Of a DNA stretch of 64,000 bases, positions 1-15,000 are shown in pieces. How positions within the stretch are numbered: the first letter of the stretch is position 1; every line of letters starts with the position of its first letter. Source of the DNA: Verrucomicrobiia bacterium (GTDB lineage Bacteria; Verrucomicrobiota; Verrucomicrobiia; Limisphaerales; Fontisphaeraceae); contig JAOAIT010000044.1 of assembly GCA_026414565.1 (NCBI GenBank), positions 91,931 to 155,930 of the forward strand. The letters run 5' to 3'. The notes below the pieces were generated by a model, which had not been told where the DNA came from, did not search any database, and worked only from the letters and a program-made list of their open reading frames with translations. Position numbers and translations under genes: made by a program.

Positions 1-1
1 G

Positions 2-3000
2 GTGATCCTGCCCACGCGTGGCGGGCAATATCTTATTTTCCGGACCGATGACTGGGAGGCGCTGCCGGAAACCAACGAAGCCAACAATACCCTAGCGGTG
101 CCGCTGCAGATCAACTTCACCCCGCCGGATCTGGAAATCACCAACGCCCAGATCACCGGCGGCACCGTAGGCCCCGGCCAGACTATTCAAATATCGTGGA
201 CCCTGCGCAACACGGGCGGCAACATTGCCTCCACGTTCAATGATGCCTTTTATCTGTCCAACGACTCGGTCTTCGATGCGAACACGGATACTTTTCTGAC
301 CAATTATTTCCAGTCGCAACCGCTGGCCACCAACCAGAGCCGCACGTATGAGACTTCGCTCTTTCTTCCGGCTAATGCCATGGGGAGTTACCTGCTGGTG
401 GTAACCGATCGCAACAATGATTTGCCCGAGACCAACGAAAATAACAACGTTTATGCCCTCCCCATCCAGTTGGCGGCGGCTGATCTCGTGGTGCAATCGG
501 TGAGTGTGACGCCGGTGGTGATCAGCACCACCAGTTTCACTGTTAATTATACCGTGCGAAATCAAGGGACGGGCGCCACCTCCGCCAGTTACTGGTATGA
601 CGCGGTGTATATCAGTGCGGACAACGTCCTGGACCAGCAGAATGATCTGCTGGTGAGCACCATCTACATAGCCTCTTGGAATACCTCCCTGCCCGTGGCG
701 GCCAATGGCACCTACAGCAAGCAAGGCACCTTTACTTTGCCGGCGAGTGCACCTTCCGGCCCGGTTTATATCTTTGTGGTGACGGATTATAACAATGGGC
801 AGCCGGAGACCAGTGATAGCAACAACGCAGGCAGCACCACGGCCACCATTGGCGCGGGCGATTTGGCGGTAACCGCCGCGAATGTGTCCCTGGCTGTCCG
901 TCAGGTGGGGAGCGTGGAAGGGTACAGTTGGTATGGGGTTAATCCCCAGTCACCATTTTCGCTGAAGGTGGGGGAGGCGGTGGTCCTCCAGACCTTGACG
1001 ACTTTGCATCGGGGGACTGCACCGGCCAACGTGACCCTCACCCTGCGCAACCAGAGCGGCGCGGTGGTAGGCTCTTGGGCGGCCACCCAGGATGGCAGCA
1101 ACCCCAATCTGTGGCGGGTGGACGGCTTGAACTTCAACCTGGCGGCCGGGGAGTACACCCTCCACGACAGCGACCCTTCCACTTGGGTGGCTGATCCATA
1201 TACCGGCCGGGGCATGGCGTTGGTGACTTTTGCCACGGCCCGCCGTACCACGTCGCCGCTGCAAGTCATTCTGGGTGAACGGTTATCGGTGACCTGGACG
1301 GTCACCAACTCCACGGCGGACGCGATCACCACCACCAGTTGGTCGGATGGCTGGTATTTGTCCAACGATCCGGTGTATGACACGGGGGACACCTATTTGG
1401 AGGCGTTTAGCCGCACCGGTGGTTTGGGGGCTAACGCCAGTTATAATGGGTCGGGGCAACTGACCTTTACCGCTCCGGCGGCGGGCACCTACTATTTAAT
1501 ATTAGTCACCGACCGGAGCCAGCAGGTCCGGGAAGTGAATGAAGGCAACAACGCGGGCGTGGCCATTCAGGTGCAGGCGATTGCGCCGGATTTGCGTCCC
1601 ACGGAGCTGCAAATGCCCTCGGTGCTGGTTTTGGGCGCCACCGTGGAGGCCCGTTGGACGGTAATCAACGAGGGGGTTGCGCCGCTGTGGAGCTATTGGA
1701 GCGATGGCCTTTACTTCTCCAGGGACAATCAATGGGATTACAATGATTACTTCCTGACCTCGCCCACCACGGAGAACTGGGTTCCCCTGGCTCCGAATGG
1801 AACTTACACCTTCACGCAAACTTTTCTCGCCAGTGCCTCCCTGCCGCTGGGAGAGGGTTATTTTATCTTGAAGGTCAATCAGTCGGGTTACTACGGAGTT
1901 TTAGAGAGTGATATGACCGATAACTTCATCGTCCGGCCCGTCACGGTGGTCGCCCCGGATTTGGCGGTGACTCGCACGGCGGCGCCGGCCACTATCGCAT
2001 GGGGGCAGTCTCTGCGAATCACGATGGAGGTGACCAACCAGGGGGTGCATCCGGCATCGAGCTTGTGGTATGATGGCCTGATCCTCTCAGAAAATGCCAC
2101 TTATGAATCGGCAGATTATACTCTGTCCACGAACTGGCGGGGAGAGACCCTGGCGGCGGGGGGTAGTTACGAAGCGGTCTTCGAGTTCGTTTTCTCACGC
2201 AAAGTAAGTGGCAGTTATTACCTGCTGTTCATGGCGGACCTTTATAATGATCAGGGTGAAACCAACGCGGGCAACAATCTGGTGGCGGTGCCGGTGACTA
2301 TTTTGCCCGGGCCGGACCTGGTCGTCACGCAAACCAGCGGCCCGGCCAGCGGCTCGCCCGATGGGGTCATTGAAGTGGGCTGGACAGTGACCAATCGGGG
2401 CGGGGCCGCGGGGGGCCGATGGCAGGACCTGGTCTATCTCTCGACTGATACCACGGCGGGCGGCGGGGACATTTCCATGGGCTGGACGGATATTTGGGCG
2501 GGCGGCTGGCGGGAGGGCCAAAATGCGTTGTTGTTGCCGTCCTATGGAGGCTACGTGAGCACGAATTTGAACTTGAACCAGACCACCGCCGGCGGTGGGG
2601 TTACCTTTGAGTTGTGGGTTTTCCCCTACAACAACTATCGCAGCGGGGCGCTCCTGAGCACCAACAGCGGGAATTGGACCTATTTTTGGGCGCTGATGCA
2701 AAACGGCCCGACGTGGTCGCTCTGCAATGGCATCCAAGAGATTGACACGGGCTTGCCGGTGCAGGTGGGCCAGTGGCAGCATCTGGCGGCGGTGTTTGAC
2801 CCGGCCAACGGGGTGAAGTTGTATCACAGCGCGGTGGCGCAGCCGTTTGTTTCCACCCAGATTGATTTCACCAACGACGACGCGGCGCTGACGATTGGGG
2901 CCAACCAGGGAGGATACCAGGTTTTTGAGGGGCTGGTGGATGAGGTGCGGGTGTGGAATGGCGTGCGCAGCGCGGCCCAAATTGCGGCCAACCGGAACAC

Positions 3001-6000
3001 GGTGTTCGGCAGCGGCGAGGCGGGGCTGGTGGGGTTCTGGCGATTTGAGGAGAGCGGCGGCCAGGTGGCGCAGGATGCCAGCGGTCAGGGCAATCACGGG
3101 ACGTTGGTGGTGCAATATGGTTACTCGCCGGCGCGGGTGCGGGGGCTGGCCGATGGTTACAGTGTGACGAGATCCATGCGGCTGCCGACCGAGGCGGCGG
3201 CCGGGGCTTATCATTTGTTGTTCGTGACGAACCCTTATGGCGCGCAGCCGGAGACCAACGAGAACAACAATCTGGCGAGCCGTCCGCTGGCGATTGAGTC
3301 GGCAGATCTGGTGCCTCAAATCCTGTCCGCCCCCTCCACAGCGGCCGGTGGGCAGAACATTCCGTTGAGCTGGCGGGTGACCAACTCCGGCAGCGGCGCG
3401 GCCAACGCCACGTCCTGGTATGACCGGGTGTTTTTATCCAGCGACACCCAATGGGATGCCAATGACACGGAGCTGTACACCCATTACCGGGATAACGCGG
3501 GCGGTTTGGGCGCCGGCGCGGCCTACACGGTCAACGCCAACGTCACCCTGCCGGGCAATGCGGCGGGGGCGCAATACCTGCTGGTGGTGACCGATTTTTA
3601 CAATTTCCAGGGTGAGACCAATGAAACCAACAACGTGGCATCCGTAGCGATTGTGTTGAACGCGCCGGATTTGGTCATCCCCGCCACGGGGGCGGATGCT
3701 CCGGTGACGCCGGCGCGGGCGGTGTTGGGCGATACCCTTACGTTGACGTGGACGGTGCAGAACACCGGGGCTTATCCCACGCAGGTGGCGTGGTACGACC
3801 AGATATATCTCTCGGCGGATGCCGCACTGGACGCGGCGGATGTGTTGCTCGGCTCCTTCTGGCAGGGGGCGGTGCTGGCGGCGGGCCAGAAGATGGCGCG
3901 CAGCGGCAATGTATTCCTGCCGGAGACCACGCTTCTTGGGCCGGGCAAATACCTGTTATTTGTAGCGGATGGCGGGCGGCACCAGGGCGAGACCGACGAG
4001 AACAACAACGTGGCGGCGGTGGCGATTGAGATTGCCGCACCCGATTTGACGATTGGCAACCTGAATGTGCCGGCTACGGCGGCGCTGGGGCAGACCATTG
4101 AGGTGAGCTGGACGGTGACCAGCGCCAACGAGGCGGCGCGGGCTGACTGGTATGATCATATTTATTTCAGCGTCAACAACCAGTTGGATGCGGCGGACAC
4201 CCGGCTGTTGACGGTGTGGACCGGCGATCAGACCCCGCTGGCGGCGGGCCAGAGTTATACCCTGACCCGCAATGTGACCCTGCCCGCCACGGCGAGCGGC
4301 ACGTTCTATTTGCTCTTTGTGGCGGATGGCTCGCGGCACCAGGGCGAGACCAATGAGAACAACAACATGGCGGTGGCGCCCATCACCCTGGTGGCGCCGG
4401 ACTTGGCGGCTGAGCGCGCCACGGTGCCCGCCACGCTCATCAGCGGGCAGGAATTTCAGTTGTCCTATCGCGTCGCCAACGTGGGCGGCGCCCCGGCCCT
4501 GGCGGGCTGGCTGGATGCCCTCTACCTCTCCACCGATGCCATATTCCAGCCGGGCGCCGATGTGCTCATTGAGCAGTGGAGCGCGGCGGAGCGGGTGCCG
4601 TTGGCGGCCGGGGCCAATTACAGCGCCATCCGCACCGTGCGGCTGCCCGGGGTGACGGCGGGGACTTATTATCTTATTCTGGTGACCGACGCGACCGCAA
4701 CCCAGGGCGAATCCAATGAAGATAACAACGCGCGCGCCAGCGATCCGGTGATCATTACCGTGCCGGATTTGACCGTGACCGCCGTGAGCGTGCCGGCCAG
4801 CGCGTCGCCCAACCAGACCATCACGGTGTCCTGGACGGTGGCCAACACCGGCACCGTGGCCGCGCCGGCGGATTGGTGGGACGGGATTTATCTGAGCGCC
4901 GATGACGTGTGGGACGAGGGCGATACCCGGCTGGCGCGGCGTGACATGGCGGCCTTGACGCCACTGGCGGCGGGGGCCACCTACACCGCCCAGGCGCAGG
5001 TGACGTTGCCGGCGCTGCCGGTGGGCAATTACTACCTCATTATCCGGGTGGATGACGCCGGTCATCAGGGCGAAAGCAACGAGGCCAATAATACGCGGGC
5101 TTCCACCGTGATCCGGGTGGAAGCGCCGGATTTGCGCGTGACCAATGGCCTGGGGCCGGCCCAGGCGGCGGCGCAGCAGACCATTACCGTAAGCTGGACG
5201 GTGACCAACGCCGGGCCGGGTGTGGCCAGCGCGACGTGGCGCGATGGCATCTATCTCTCGAACGACAACCGGCTGACGGGCGATGATTTGCTCGTGACCA
5301 CGTTCGACATGTCCAGCCAGTCGCCCGTGGCCGTGAACGGCAGTTACACCCGCACCGAGCAGGTGACGCTGCCGGCGGCGGCTTCGGCGTTGCATCAATA
5401 TTTGCTGGTGGTGGTGGACGCCCAGCAGCAGCAGGGCGAAACCGATGAAACCAATAATTATTTTGCCATTTCCATCACCATTTTGCCCCCGCCGGATTTG
5501 CGGCTGACGGGGGCCACCTCGCCCGCCACGGCGGCGGTGGGGCAATGGATCGAGGTGGCCTGGACGGTGACCAACCAGTCCAGTTCCACCGCCTTTGCGG
5601 ACTGGGTGGATCGCGTTTATCTCTCGAATGACAACCAATGGAGCCAGGATGATTTGTTGCTTGGCTCGGTGCTTGTGGCGGCCCAGACGCCGCTGGCGGG
5701 CGGGGCCAATTATTCGTTGAGCGCGCAGGTGCGCCTGCCCATGAACGCCGTGGGCGCCAAATTCCTCATCATCCGGGTGGACGCCGATAATCAGCAGGTG
5801 GAGGCGGAGGAAACCGCGAATAACTTCGTGGTGCGGCCGATCACCGTGACGGACCCGGATCTGGTCATCACGGCCTCCACCGCGCCGGCGACGGCCAGTT
5901 GGGGGCAGCGGGTGACGATTGGGTGGACGGTGACCAACCAGGGCACGGGCGCGGCGATGGGGACGTGGGTGGACCGGGTGTACCTCTCGGCGGATGCCAC

Positions 6001-9000
6001 GCTGGACCCGAACACGGATCTGCTGGTGCTGGAACATTGGGCGGGCAACGCGGCGCTGGCGGCGGGCGCTGCCTATGAGGTGTCGCGCGAGGTTACCATG
6101 CCCAGCGGCCTGACCGGCGAGGTCCGGTTCATCTTTGTCACCGACGCGCGGCAGGAGCAGGCCGAGTCCAACGAGAACAACAACGTCCGGGTGCACCCGG
6201 GCGCGACGAGCTTCAACGCGGCGGACTTGGTGGTGAGCGCGGCCGGCGCGCCGGCGGTGTTGGCCTGGGGCGAGCGGATCGCGGTGAGCTGGACGGTTAC
6301 CAATGGCGGCACAGGCCAGGCGATGGCTTCGTGGTGGGATGCGGTGTATCTCTCGCTGGACAATGTGCTGGACAGCGGGGACACCATCCTGGCTTCGGTG
6401 TGGCGCAGCAGCGGCACGCCGTTGAATCCGGGGGCCAGTTATGAGGTGAACCTGGGCACGGGCGGTGTGGCGGCCATCCCGGCGGCCATCGGGACGGGGG
6501 CGCGATTCTTGATTTTCCACACGGACACCGGCAACACGCAATTGGAGAGTGACAACGCCAACAACACGCGGGTGGTGCCGGTGGAGGTGCGGGCGCCGAA
6601 CCTGGTGTTTGCAGCGGGCACGACGCTGCCGGCCACGCTGGAGTCGGGCAAGCCGGCGACATTGAACTGGACGGTGCAGAATACCGGCACGGGCCGGGCC
6701 ACCACCGGCTGGGTGACGGTGGTGCTGCTTTCCACGGATGCCGTCCCCAGCGCGGACGATTTGATCCTGGGCACGTTCAGCCGGACGGAAGTGTTGGACG
6801 CGGGGGCGACGCTGGCCGACACGCGAACGGTGCAGATTCCCGGCGGCCTGACAGGGAGCCGCCACCTGCTGCTGGTGGTGGACCATTACCAGAACCAGCC
6901 GGAGAGCAATGAGAACGACAATGTGCTGGCGCGGGCGGTAAGCTTGAGCGCTCCAGATCTGGCTTTGAGTAACGTGGCTTTCCGTTCGGACAATGCCAAC
7001 CCGCAGGTGTTTGCCAATGGCAACACCCTCACCGTGGAATGGACGACCACCAACACGGGCAGCGCCCCCGCCGACCGCGTCTGGGGCGAGCGGGTGGTGC
7101 TGACCAAGGACGCGTTCCTGGGCAACTTTGACGACATTTTGGTGGGGCACGTGACGCAAAACACGCCGCTGGCGGCAGGGGCATCGGTTTCCCGCAGTGT
7201 CAGTGTGCAATTGCCGTGGGGGGTGGAGGGGGCCTACACGCTGGTGATCCGGGTGGATGTGTGGAACGAGCAGCCGGAGGTGAACGAGAACAACAACCGC
7301 CATGACGCCCCACTGACGATCGTCTATGCCACGCCGCCGGCGGATTTGGTGGTGGAGACGGTGGTGGGGCCGGAGACGGCGCTGACCGGCGCGGCCATTG
7401 CGGTGAGCTGGCGGGTGGTGAATCAGGGCACGGCCGCGACCACGGCCGCGCGGTGGCAGGACCAGGTTTATTTGTCGGCCGATGACACGTTTGGCAACGA
7501 CCGGCTGTTGGGGACGTTTGAGCGGAACGGCGCGCTGGCCAGCGGGGCCAATTACGGGCAGCAGGTCACGGTGATCCTGCCGGAGGATTTGACCGCGGGC
7601 ACGTACTGGCTCTTTGTGGTGACCGACGCGGCCAACTGGCTGAACGAGCCGGGGGCGGAAAATAACAATACCACCCGCAGTCTCGGGCCGGTGACGGTGG
7701 CACTGGCGCCGGTGCCGGATCTGGTGGTGGCTTCGGTCACGAGCACGGCCACCGCGGTGGCGGGCCAGACAGCGACCGTGACCTGGACGGTGCGCAACGA
7801 CGGGGCGGCTGCCACCGGCCGCGCATGGGTGGATCGGCTGTATTTCTCGAGTAACGGCCAGGTGCAGGGCGCGGCTTATTTGGGCGAGTTTACCAGGCCC
7901 AATGATTTGGCGCCGGGTGCGGTGTACAGCGTTGAGCGCACGGTGACGGTGCCGCTGCTGGCGGATGGCAGCTATCAGTGGCTCGTGGTCACGGATGCCA
8001 CCGGCCAGGTGTTTGAGCGCGGCGGCGAGAATAACAACCAGGGCGTTTCCGCCGCGGTGACGCTCTTGCATCCCGACCTGGAGGTCACCACGGCGTCCAC
8101 CGTGGCGGCGGCGCAGTCCGGCACGCAGATTACGGTGAACTGGACCACGCGCAATTCCGGCACCGGTGTAACCGGCGGCCAGTGGGTGGAGCGCATTTAT
8201 CTGAGCACGGACGGCACGCTTTCAGGCGAGGATGTGCTGCTGGGCAGCCGCGAACGCGTGGGCGCGCTGGCGGCGGGCGCCTCGTACAACGCCAGCCTGC
8301 CGGTGACCCTGCCCAACGGCATCAATGGCGCCTATTTCTTGATCGTGCAAACCGATGCCACCGGCGTGATTGCCGAAGGCGCGGCCTACGAAACGAACAA
8401 CACCCGCGCCAGCAACGCGGTAACGGTGACCCTGGCGCCGTTCACCGACCTGGCGGTCAGCGGCGTGCTGACCCAGCCGCTGGTGGTGGGCGATCCGGCG
8501 GATTTAAGCGTGACCTGGACGGTCACCAACGTTAGCAGCCAGGTGGGGCCGGTGGACACGTGGGTGGATCGCGTGGTGCTGTCGCGCAACGCCACCTTGG
8601 GCGACAACGACGATCTGGTGATTGGCGAGTTCACGCACACGGGCCTGATGCCGGCGGGGACTTCGTACACGCTGACCCGGATCATGACTCTGCCGCCGGC
8701 GACCGAAGGGCGGTTCACGCTGTTTGTGGTGACCGATGCCACCGACGTGGTCTATGAGCACACCAACACCGGCCCCAACAGCGCCAGCCCGGGGCATGTG
8801 GTGGACATTGTGCCGCGGCCGTATGCGGATTTGCGCGTCACCAGCGTCACCGCCAGCGCCACTGACACTGGCGGCGGGCCGTTGAACAACGGCGACACGC
8901 TGACCATATCGTGGTCGGTCATCAACGCCGGGCCCGCCGACGGCGGCAACAGCATTGGCCAGACCAGCGTGCCGGAGTGGTATGACCAGGTTTGGCTCGC

Positions 9001-12000
9001 GCGCAACGCGGACGGCAGCGGGCCGCTCATCAGCTTGCGCAGTTTCAGCCGCGTGGGGCATCTGGCGGTGGGCGCCAGTTACACGCGCACGGCGGAGGTG
9101 ACGTTGCCGGCCGACGCCTCGGGCACGTACTACCTGGTGCTGCGCACCAACTCCAACAACAACGTGTATGAGTTCATCTACGGCGGCGCGGCCAACACGG
9201 CGGTATCCGCCGCCCTCACCGTGACCTACGTGCCGCCGCCGGCGGTGGATTTGGAGGTTACCAACGTCGTCGTGCCAACGCTGCCAGTGCCCGATGGATC
9301 GGCCATTGACGTGACCTGGACGGTGCGCAACAACCAGGTGGACGATGCTTTGGGGACATGGACGGACATCATCTACATCGCGCCCAATGGCAATTTGTCG
9401 CAGAAGATTGAAATCGGCCGGTTCACCCTCACGCAGGGGGTGGGGGCGGGGCGCAGTTACACGCGCACGGAAAACTTCCGGCTGCCGCAGCACATCTCGG
9501 GCGTTTATCAGGTGTTTGTCCACACGGACGGGCGCAATGAACTCCTGGAAACCAACGAAAACAACAACGCCACCATCCTGGAGCCGTTGACGGTCCAGTT
9601 GCGCCCGCGGCCGGACTTGCAGGTGACCACGCTGACGGTGCCGGAGACGGTGACGGCGGGCGCGGTGATTGATGTCGAATGGGTGGTGAGCAACCTGGGC
9701 ACGGTGGCGACGCCCACGGGCGGCAGCCGGTGGTTTGACGGCGTGTACCTTTCGCTCAACAACACCTGGGACGGCGGCGACTGGCTGCTGGCATGGGTGC
9801 AGAACGGCTCGGCGCTGGGACCGGGCGAGCAATATCGCAGCACCGGCGCGTACCGGCTGCCGGCGGCGGTGGGCGGGCCGATGTACATCCTGGTAGTGGC
9901 GGACGCCGGCGGAGCGGTGGATGAGTTCCCCAATGAGGGCAACAATGTGCTCGCCCGTCCGGTGTTTGTGGATGTAACCCCCGTGCCGCCGCCGGATTTG
10001 GTGGTGTCGGACGTGGCCGGGCCGACCGAAGCGTTTGATGGCACGACCATCACGGTGACCTACCGCGTCACCAACCGTGGCGCCGGCGTGACCTACCCTG
10101 CGGCGTGGATGGATGCCCTGTGGCTCACCAATGACAAACGGCGGCCGGGCGGGCCGGAGGACATCCTGATTGGCACGGCCTGGCACACGGGGGCCTTGCA
10201 GGTGGGCGAGAGCTACGTGGGCACGATTACCGGGAAACTGCCTGAGCACTTCAGCGGCGTATATGAGCTGATGGTCTATACCGACTCCTCCAACGCCGTC
10301 TATGAACTGACCTTCGATGTCAATCTGAACCCGGATGATCCCAACGCGCTGGACAATAACAACTTCAAGACGGCAGCCACCGGGCCGATGACGGTGATTT
10401 ACACGCCGCCGGCGGATCTGGAAGTGGTGGACGTGCGGGTGCCGGCCACGGCGGTGCGGGGCGAGCGGATTACGGTTACCTGGACGGTCAAGAACAACGG
10501 CGCCAACGCGACCGACCTGGACCGTTGGGCCGACGCCATTTATCTGTCCACCGATCCGGTGCTGCATGACAACCAGGGCCAGCAATGGATGGTGTTTGGC
10601 CTGTTGCACGAGGGACGGCTTGATCGCGGCCAGAGCTACACCCAGACGGCCACCTTCACCCTGCCGCCGGGGCTGGATGCGGCGTATGTCATCGTCGAGA
10701 CCAACGTGGAGCCAAAGAAAATCCTAACCGAGGAGGTGCTGCTGCTTCGGGAAATGTCAGAACTGAGCGGGCGCATCGCCGAGCGCATTGGCGATGTCAA
10801 CAACATGAGCATGGCCGAGGTCAACGCGCGCCTGGACGCCCTGACCCTCAACGACATCAAGTACATCCTTTGGGGGGACAAGAAAGTGGAGAAGGTCTGG
10901 GAAGGGCCGTTCACCAATAACAATACGCGCCCGGCCGCCTGCGCGGTGCTGGGCGGCTGGGCCGATCTGGCGGTGACCAACGTCACGGTGCCGGCGGGAG
11001 CGTTCTCCGGCGAGAGCCTGACGATCAGTTGGACGGTGACCAACGTGGGCGCCGTGCCGGTGTATCGCGGCACGGAACGCTGGCGGGATTATGTCTATTT
11101 GAGTCCGGATGCCTCGTTTATTTATAACCGCGCCACTGCGTTAGGCAACGTGGTGCACACGCAAACGGCCACCGGGCTGTTGCGGCCGGGCGAGAGCTAC
11201 ACGGTGACCCACACCTTCACCCTGCCGCCGGGGGTGAGCGGCCGGCAGTTTATCTATGTCTTCAGTGACCGCGATCCCCGGAAGGAATCCCCGGATTACC
11301 CGTGGGGCCCGGTGCCGATTGACGCCTTGCTGTCGGGCGATCTGCAATTCCCGGATTGGCCGTCGTACATCCAGGATCGCGTCTGGGAAGGCCCGCCGGA
11401 GAATAAACGAAACAATGTCGCCTCGGCCCAGACCACCGTGACTTTCCGCGAGCCGGATTTGCGGGTGCTGCCGGGCTCGCTGGTTATTCCGGCCACGGCC
11501 AATTCCGGCCAGACGATAGACATTCGGTGGACGGTGGAGAACGCCGGCACGCGGGTCACCCGGACGGACTACTGGGTGGACCGGGTGTATATCTCCACTG
11601 ACGCCTCGCTGGACCGCTACGACCTGATGATTGGCGAATATCGCCGCCGCGAGGTGCTTGAAGCTGGCGCCACCTACACCGTTAACACCACCGTGCGCCT
11701 GCCGGATGACATCCAGGGGCGTTTCTACCTCCTGGTTTATATAGACTCGCCGTACGGGCCGGATCGCAATCTCCCGTGGGCGCTGCCATATCCCACGGCC
11801 GTGGGCGCCGCGCGCATCGAGGGGCCGTCGCCGGCCACGGAATGGAACTTGATGGCCAACGTGAAGGAATTTCACCTGGAGGCCAACAACATCACCGCCA
11901 CGCCGGTGCAGGTCACGTTGGTGAATCTGCCGGACTTGCAGGTGACACAAGTGGGCTTTGACGGCGGGCCGGACGCCGGGGCGGGCCATGCGATTACCGG

Positions 12001-15000
12001 CCGTCAATTTACGGTAACGTACACCGTCACCAACCTGGGCAACGGCGCGGTGCCCGACCGGCAGGGCCAGTGGACGGATCACCTGTATTTGTCCCGCGAC
12101 AAATTCCTGGATGTGCGCAGCGATCACTTCCTGGGCAGCGTGGATCACACCGGCGTGTTGAACAGCAACGGCACGTACACCGTCACGGCCACGTTCTTTG
12201 TGCCGCGGGGCCTGTTGGGGCCGTATTACGTGATGGTATTGACTGATGTCACGAGCACCTCCAAGCCCTACGGCATCGTTTATGAAGGCGCCAATGAGGG
12301 CAACAACAGCAGCGCCAGCGTGGCGCCCATGATCATTGATCAGGCGCCGCCCACAGACCTGGTGGTGGATGAGGTCACCGTGCCGGCCACCGGTGCGGCC
12401 AGCCAGCCTGTGACCCTCACTTACACGGTGCGCAATGCGACCACCAACAACGAGCGCGCCAGGGGTTATTGGGCCGATGCGCTTTATCTGTCCGACGACG
12501 CGGTGTGGGATTTGGGCGACAAGCTGATTGGGCGCGTGGAATTGGAGCCGGTGCCCGGCCAACCCGGCAAATTCCGGCCCATTTACCGCGATCTGGCCCC
12601 GGGCCAGAGCTACACCGGCACTCTGACCGCGCTGTTGCCGGCGGTGCTGCCGGGGCAGTACCGGGTGATCGTGCGCACGGACATCTTTGATGACATTTAT
12701 GAGGCACAAAACAACGCCAACAACCGCCGGGCCAGCAGCGACACCATGACGGTGACCGTGCCGCGCCTGCAATTCGGGAGGCCGGCCACCGGCACGATTG
12801 CCGCCGGCCAGGAGCTGTTGTTTGAAGTCGAGGCTCCTTACGGGGAAACCATGGAGATCAACCTGGTGGCGGCGGACAAGACGGCCGCCAATGAGCTGTA
12901 TGTGCTCTATGAAGGTTTGCCCAACAGCATCCGTTACGATGCCGCCTTCGAGGGGCATTTGTGGAGCGATCAGACGGCGCGGGTGCCGCTGACCAAGGCC
13001 GGCAAGTATTACATCCTGGTGCGTTGCGCCAGCGCCGCCGGCCCGACTGAAGTGACCGTTTCAGCGCGCCTGCTGCCGTTTGGCATTCGCACGGTGACGC
13101 CGGACACCGGCGGCGACAGCCGGTATGTGACCTTGGAGGTGCGCGGGGCGCGCTTTGCCGAGAACGCCATCCTCAAACTGGTGCGGCCGCAGTTTGGCGA
13201 ATATGAGCCGGTGAACTACCGGGTGGTGGATGCCACGCGCATCATCGGCGTGTTTGACCTGCGCAACGCGCCGCACGGGTTGTATGACGTGGTGGTCATC
13301 AACCCCGGCGGGCAGGTGGCGGTGATGCCGTACCGTTACCTGGTCGAAACCGCGCAGCCGTTGTCGCTCACCGTGGGCATGGGCGGCCCCAACGAGATTG
13401 AATTCGGCCAGGTGGGCTGGTACGGCTTCGGGGTTTATAGCCTGACGAATGTGGACGCGCCGTATGTCCACTTCGAGTTTGGCCTGCCGCGCGTCGTGGA
13501 TGGCGCGGGCGGTTACATGAGTTGGGCCGAATGGGTGCGAGCTGAGCTGGGCGATCCGAATTTCCCCGTGGGCGATCCGCTGATCTTCCGCACCAATTTA
13601 ACCGGCGCGCCCAATGTGGCGGGTGTGCCGTGGGCGAGCCTGGATTCAATCTTGAACTTGAACGGCCAACTGCTGGCCAGCGGCTTCACGTTTGATTTCG
13701 TGAATCGCGGTTTCATGGCGCTGACGTTCACGGCGGATGTGCGGCCGGAGATGCGCGATGTGCTCAAGGTGAATCCCAAAGCGTTGAAAGAGTTGAAAGA
13801 AGATCCGCTGGGCCTCTACGAAGATCTCACCTTCAAGTTCTGGATTGCGGCCGCCGCCACGCCGATGACCAGCACCGAGTACATCGCCTACCAGACCGGC
13901 GTGGCCGAGCGGTACCGGCAGGCGATCCTGGCCGACCCCAACGCGCCGCAGGCCCTGCTCATGGCCGCGGCCAATGCCAGCCAGTGGACCACCCTGTACC
14001 TGGCTGGTCTGCGCGACGCCGGCCAGCTCCGCCCGGAGGACACCCCGCCGGCCGTGAACCTGCTGCCGGCCACTTCGAGTTTGATGAGCATCATCACCGC
14101 CGGCCTCCTGGGCGTGGACACCCAGGGGCGGATCATTCAGGCGGGCAATCTGGTGGAGTTCTTCAACCTGGTGCGGAAGTGGTACGGTCACGATGCCACC
14201 CGGGTGGGCGATCCCAACGTGCTGCCCACACGCCAGCAATTTGACCTGGGGCTGACCCACGAAACGCACTTTGAAGCCTTCTGGGTGCATGGCGGCATCT
14301 TTGACGAGGGCGGCGGCCCGGCCATCCAGACACCGAATCTCGGCTCGTTCTTTGGCGGCACAGGGACGGTGTCGGACCTGGTGCGCATGGTGGGGCCGAC
14401 GGGATACGGCGCGGAGAACTTTGTGCCCACCGCCACCTATTTGCCGTATCAGATCACCTTCCGCAACGCGGCCGACAGCACCCAGGCCATCAAGCAAATT
14501 CAAATCCGGCAGCAGTTGGATGAGGATCTGGACGTGCGCAGCTTCCAGTTGGGCGACATCCTGCTGGGCGACATCCAGATTCACATCCCGGCCGAGCGTG
14601 GCAGCTTCAGCGGCGACTTTGACTTTACCAAAGAGCTGGGCTTTGTCGTGCGGGTGACTGCCGGGGTGGACGTGGTCAGCCGCATCGCCTTGTGGAATAT
14701 CGTGGCACTGGATCCGATGACGGGTCTGCCGCCCACGGATCCGTCGGTGGGGTTGCTCAAGCCGGACGTGGACGGCAGCCAGCGCGGGGTGGTGAGTTAC
14801 TTGATCAAAGACTGGCCGGCCTACACGCAGGGCGTGGTGCATGAAACGGGCCTGAGCATTGACGCGGCGGCGCGGGTCGTCTTCGACAACGGCACGCCGC
14901 TGGACACCAACACCCACACCGCCACGCTGGATGTGCGCGCGCCGGTCACGAGCCTCACGGTAACCGACCTGGGCGTGGACACCCAGGACCGCCGCTCCTA

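Noticed and set aside
3956..8071. 1371-codon minus-strand frame opposite the giant gene (also 18290-20458, 13646-15739, 26060-28309)
   Set aside because: Composition is His/Arg/Gln/Gly-rich without domains, as expected from the antisense of high-GC repetitive CARDB and He_PIG coding DNA.
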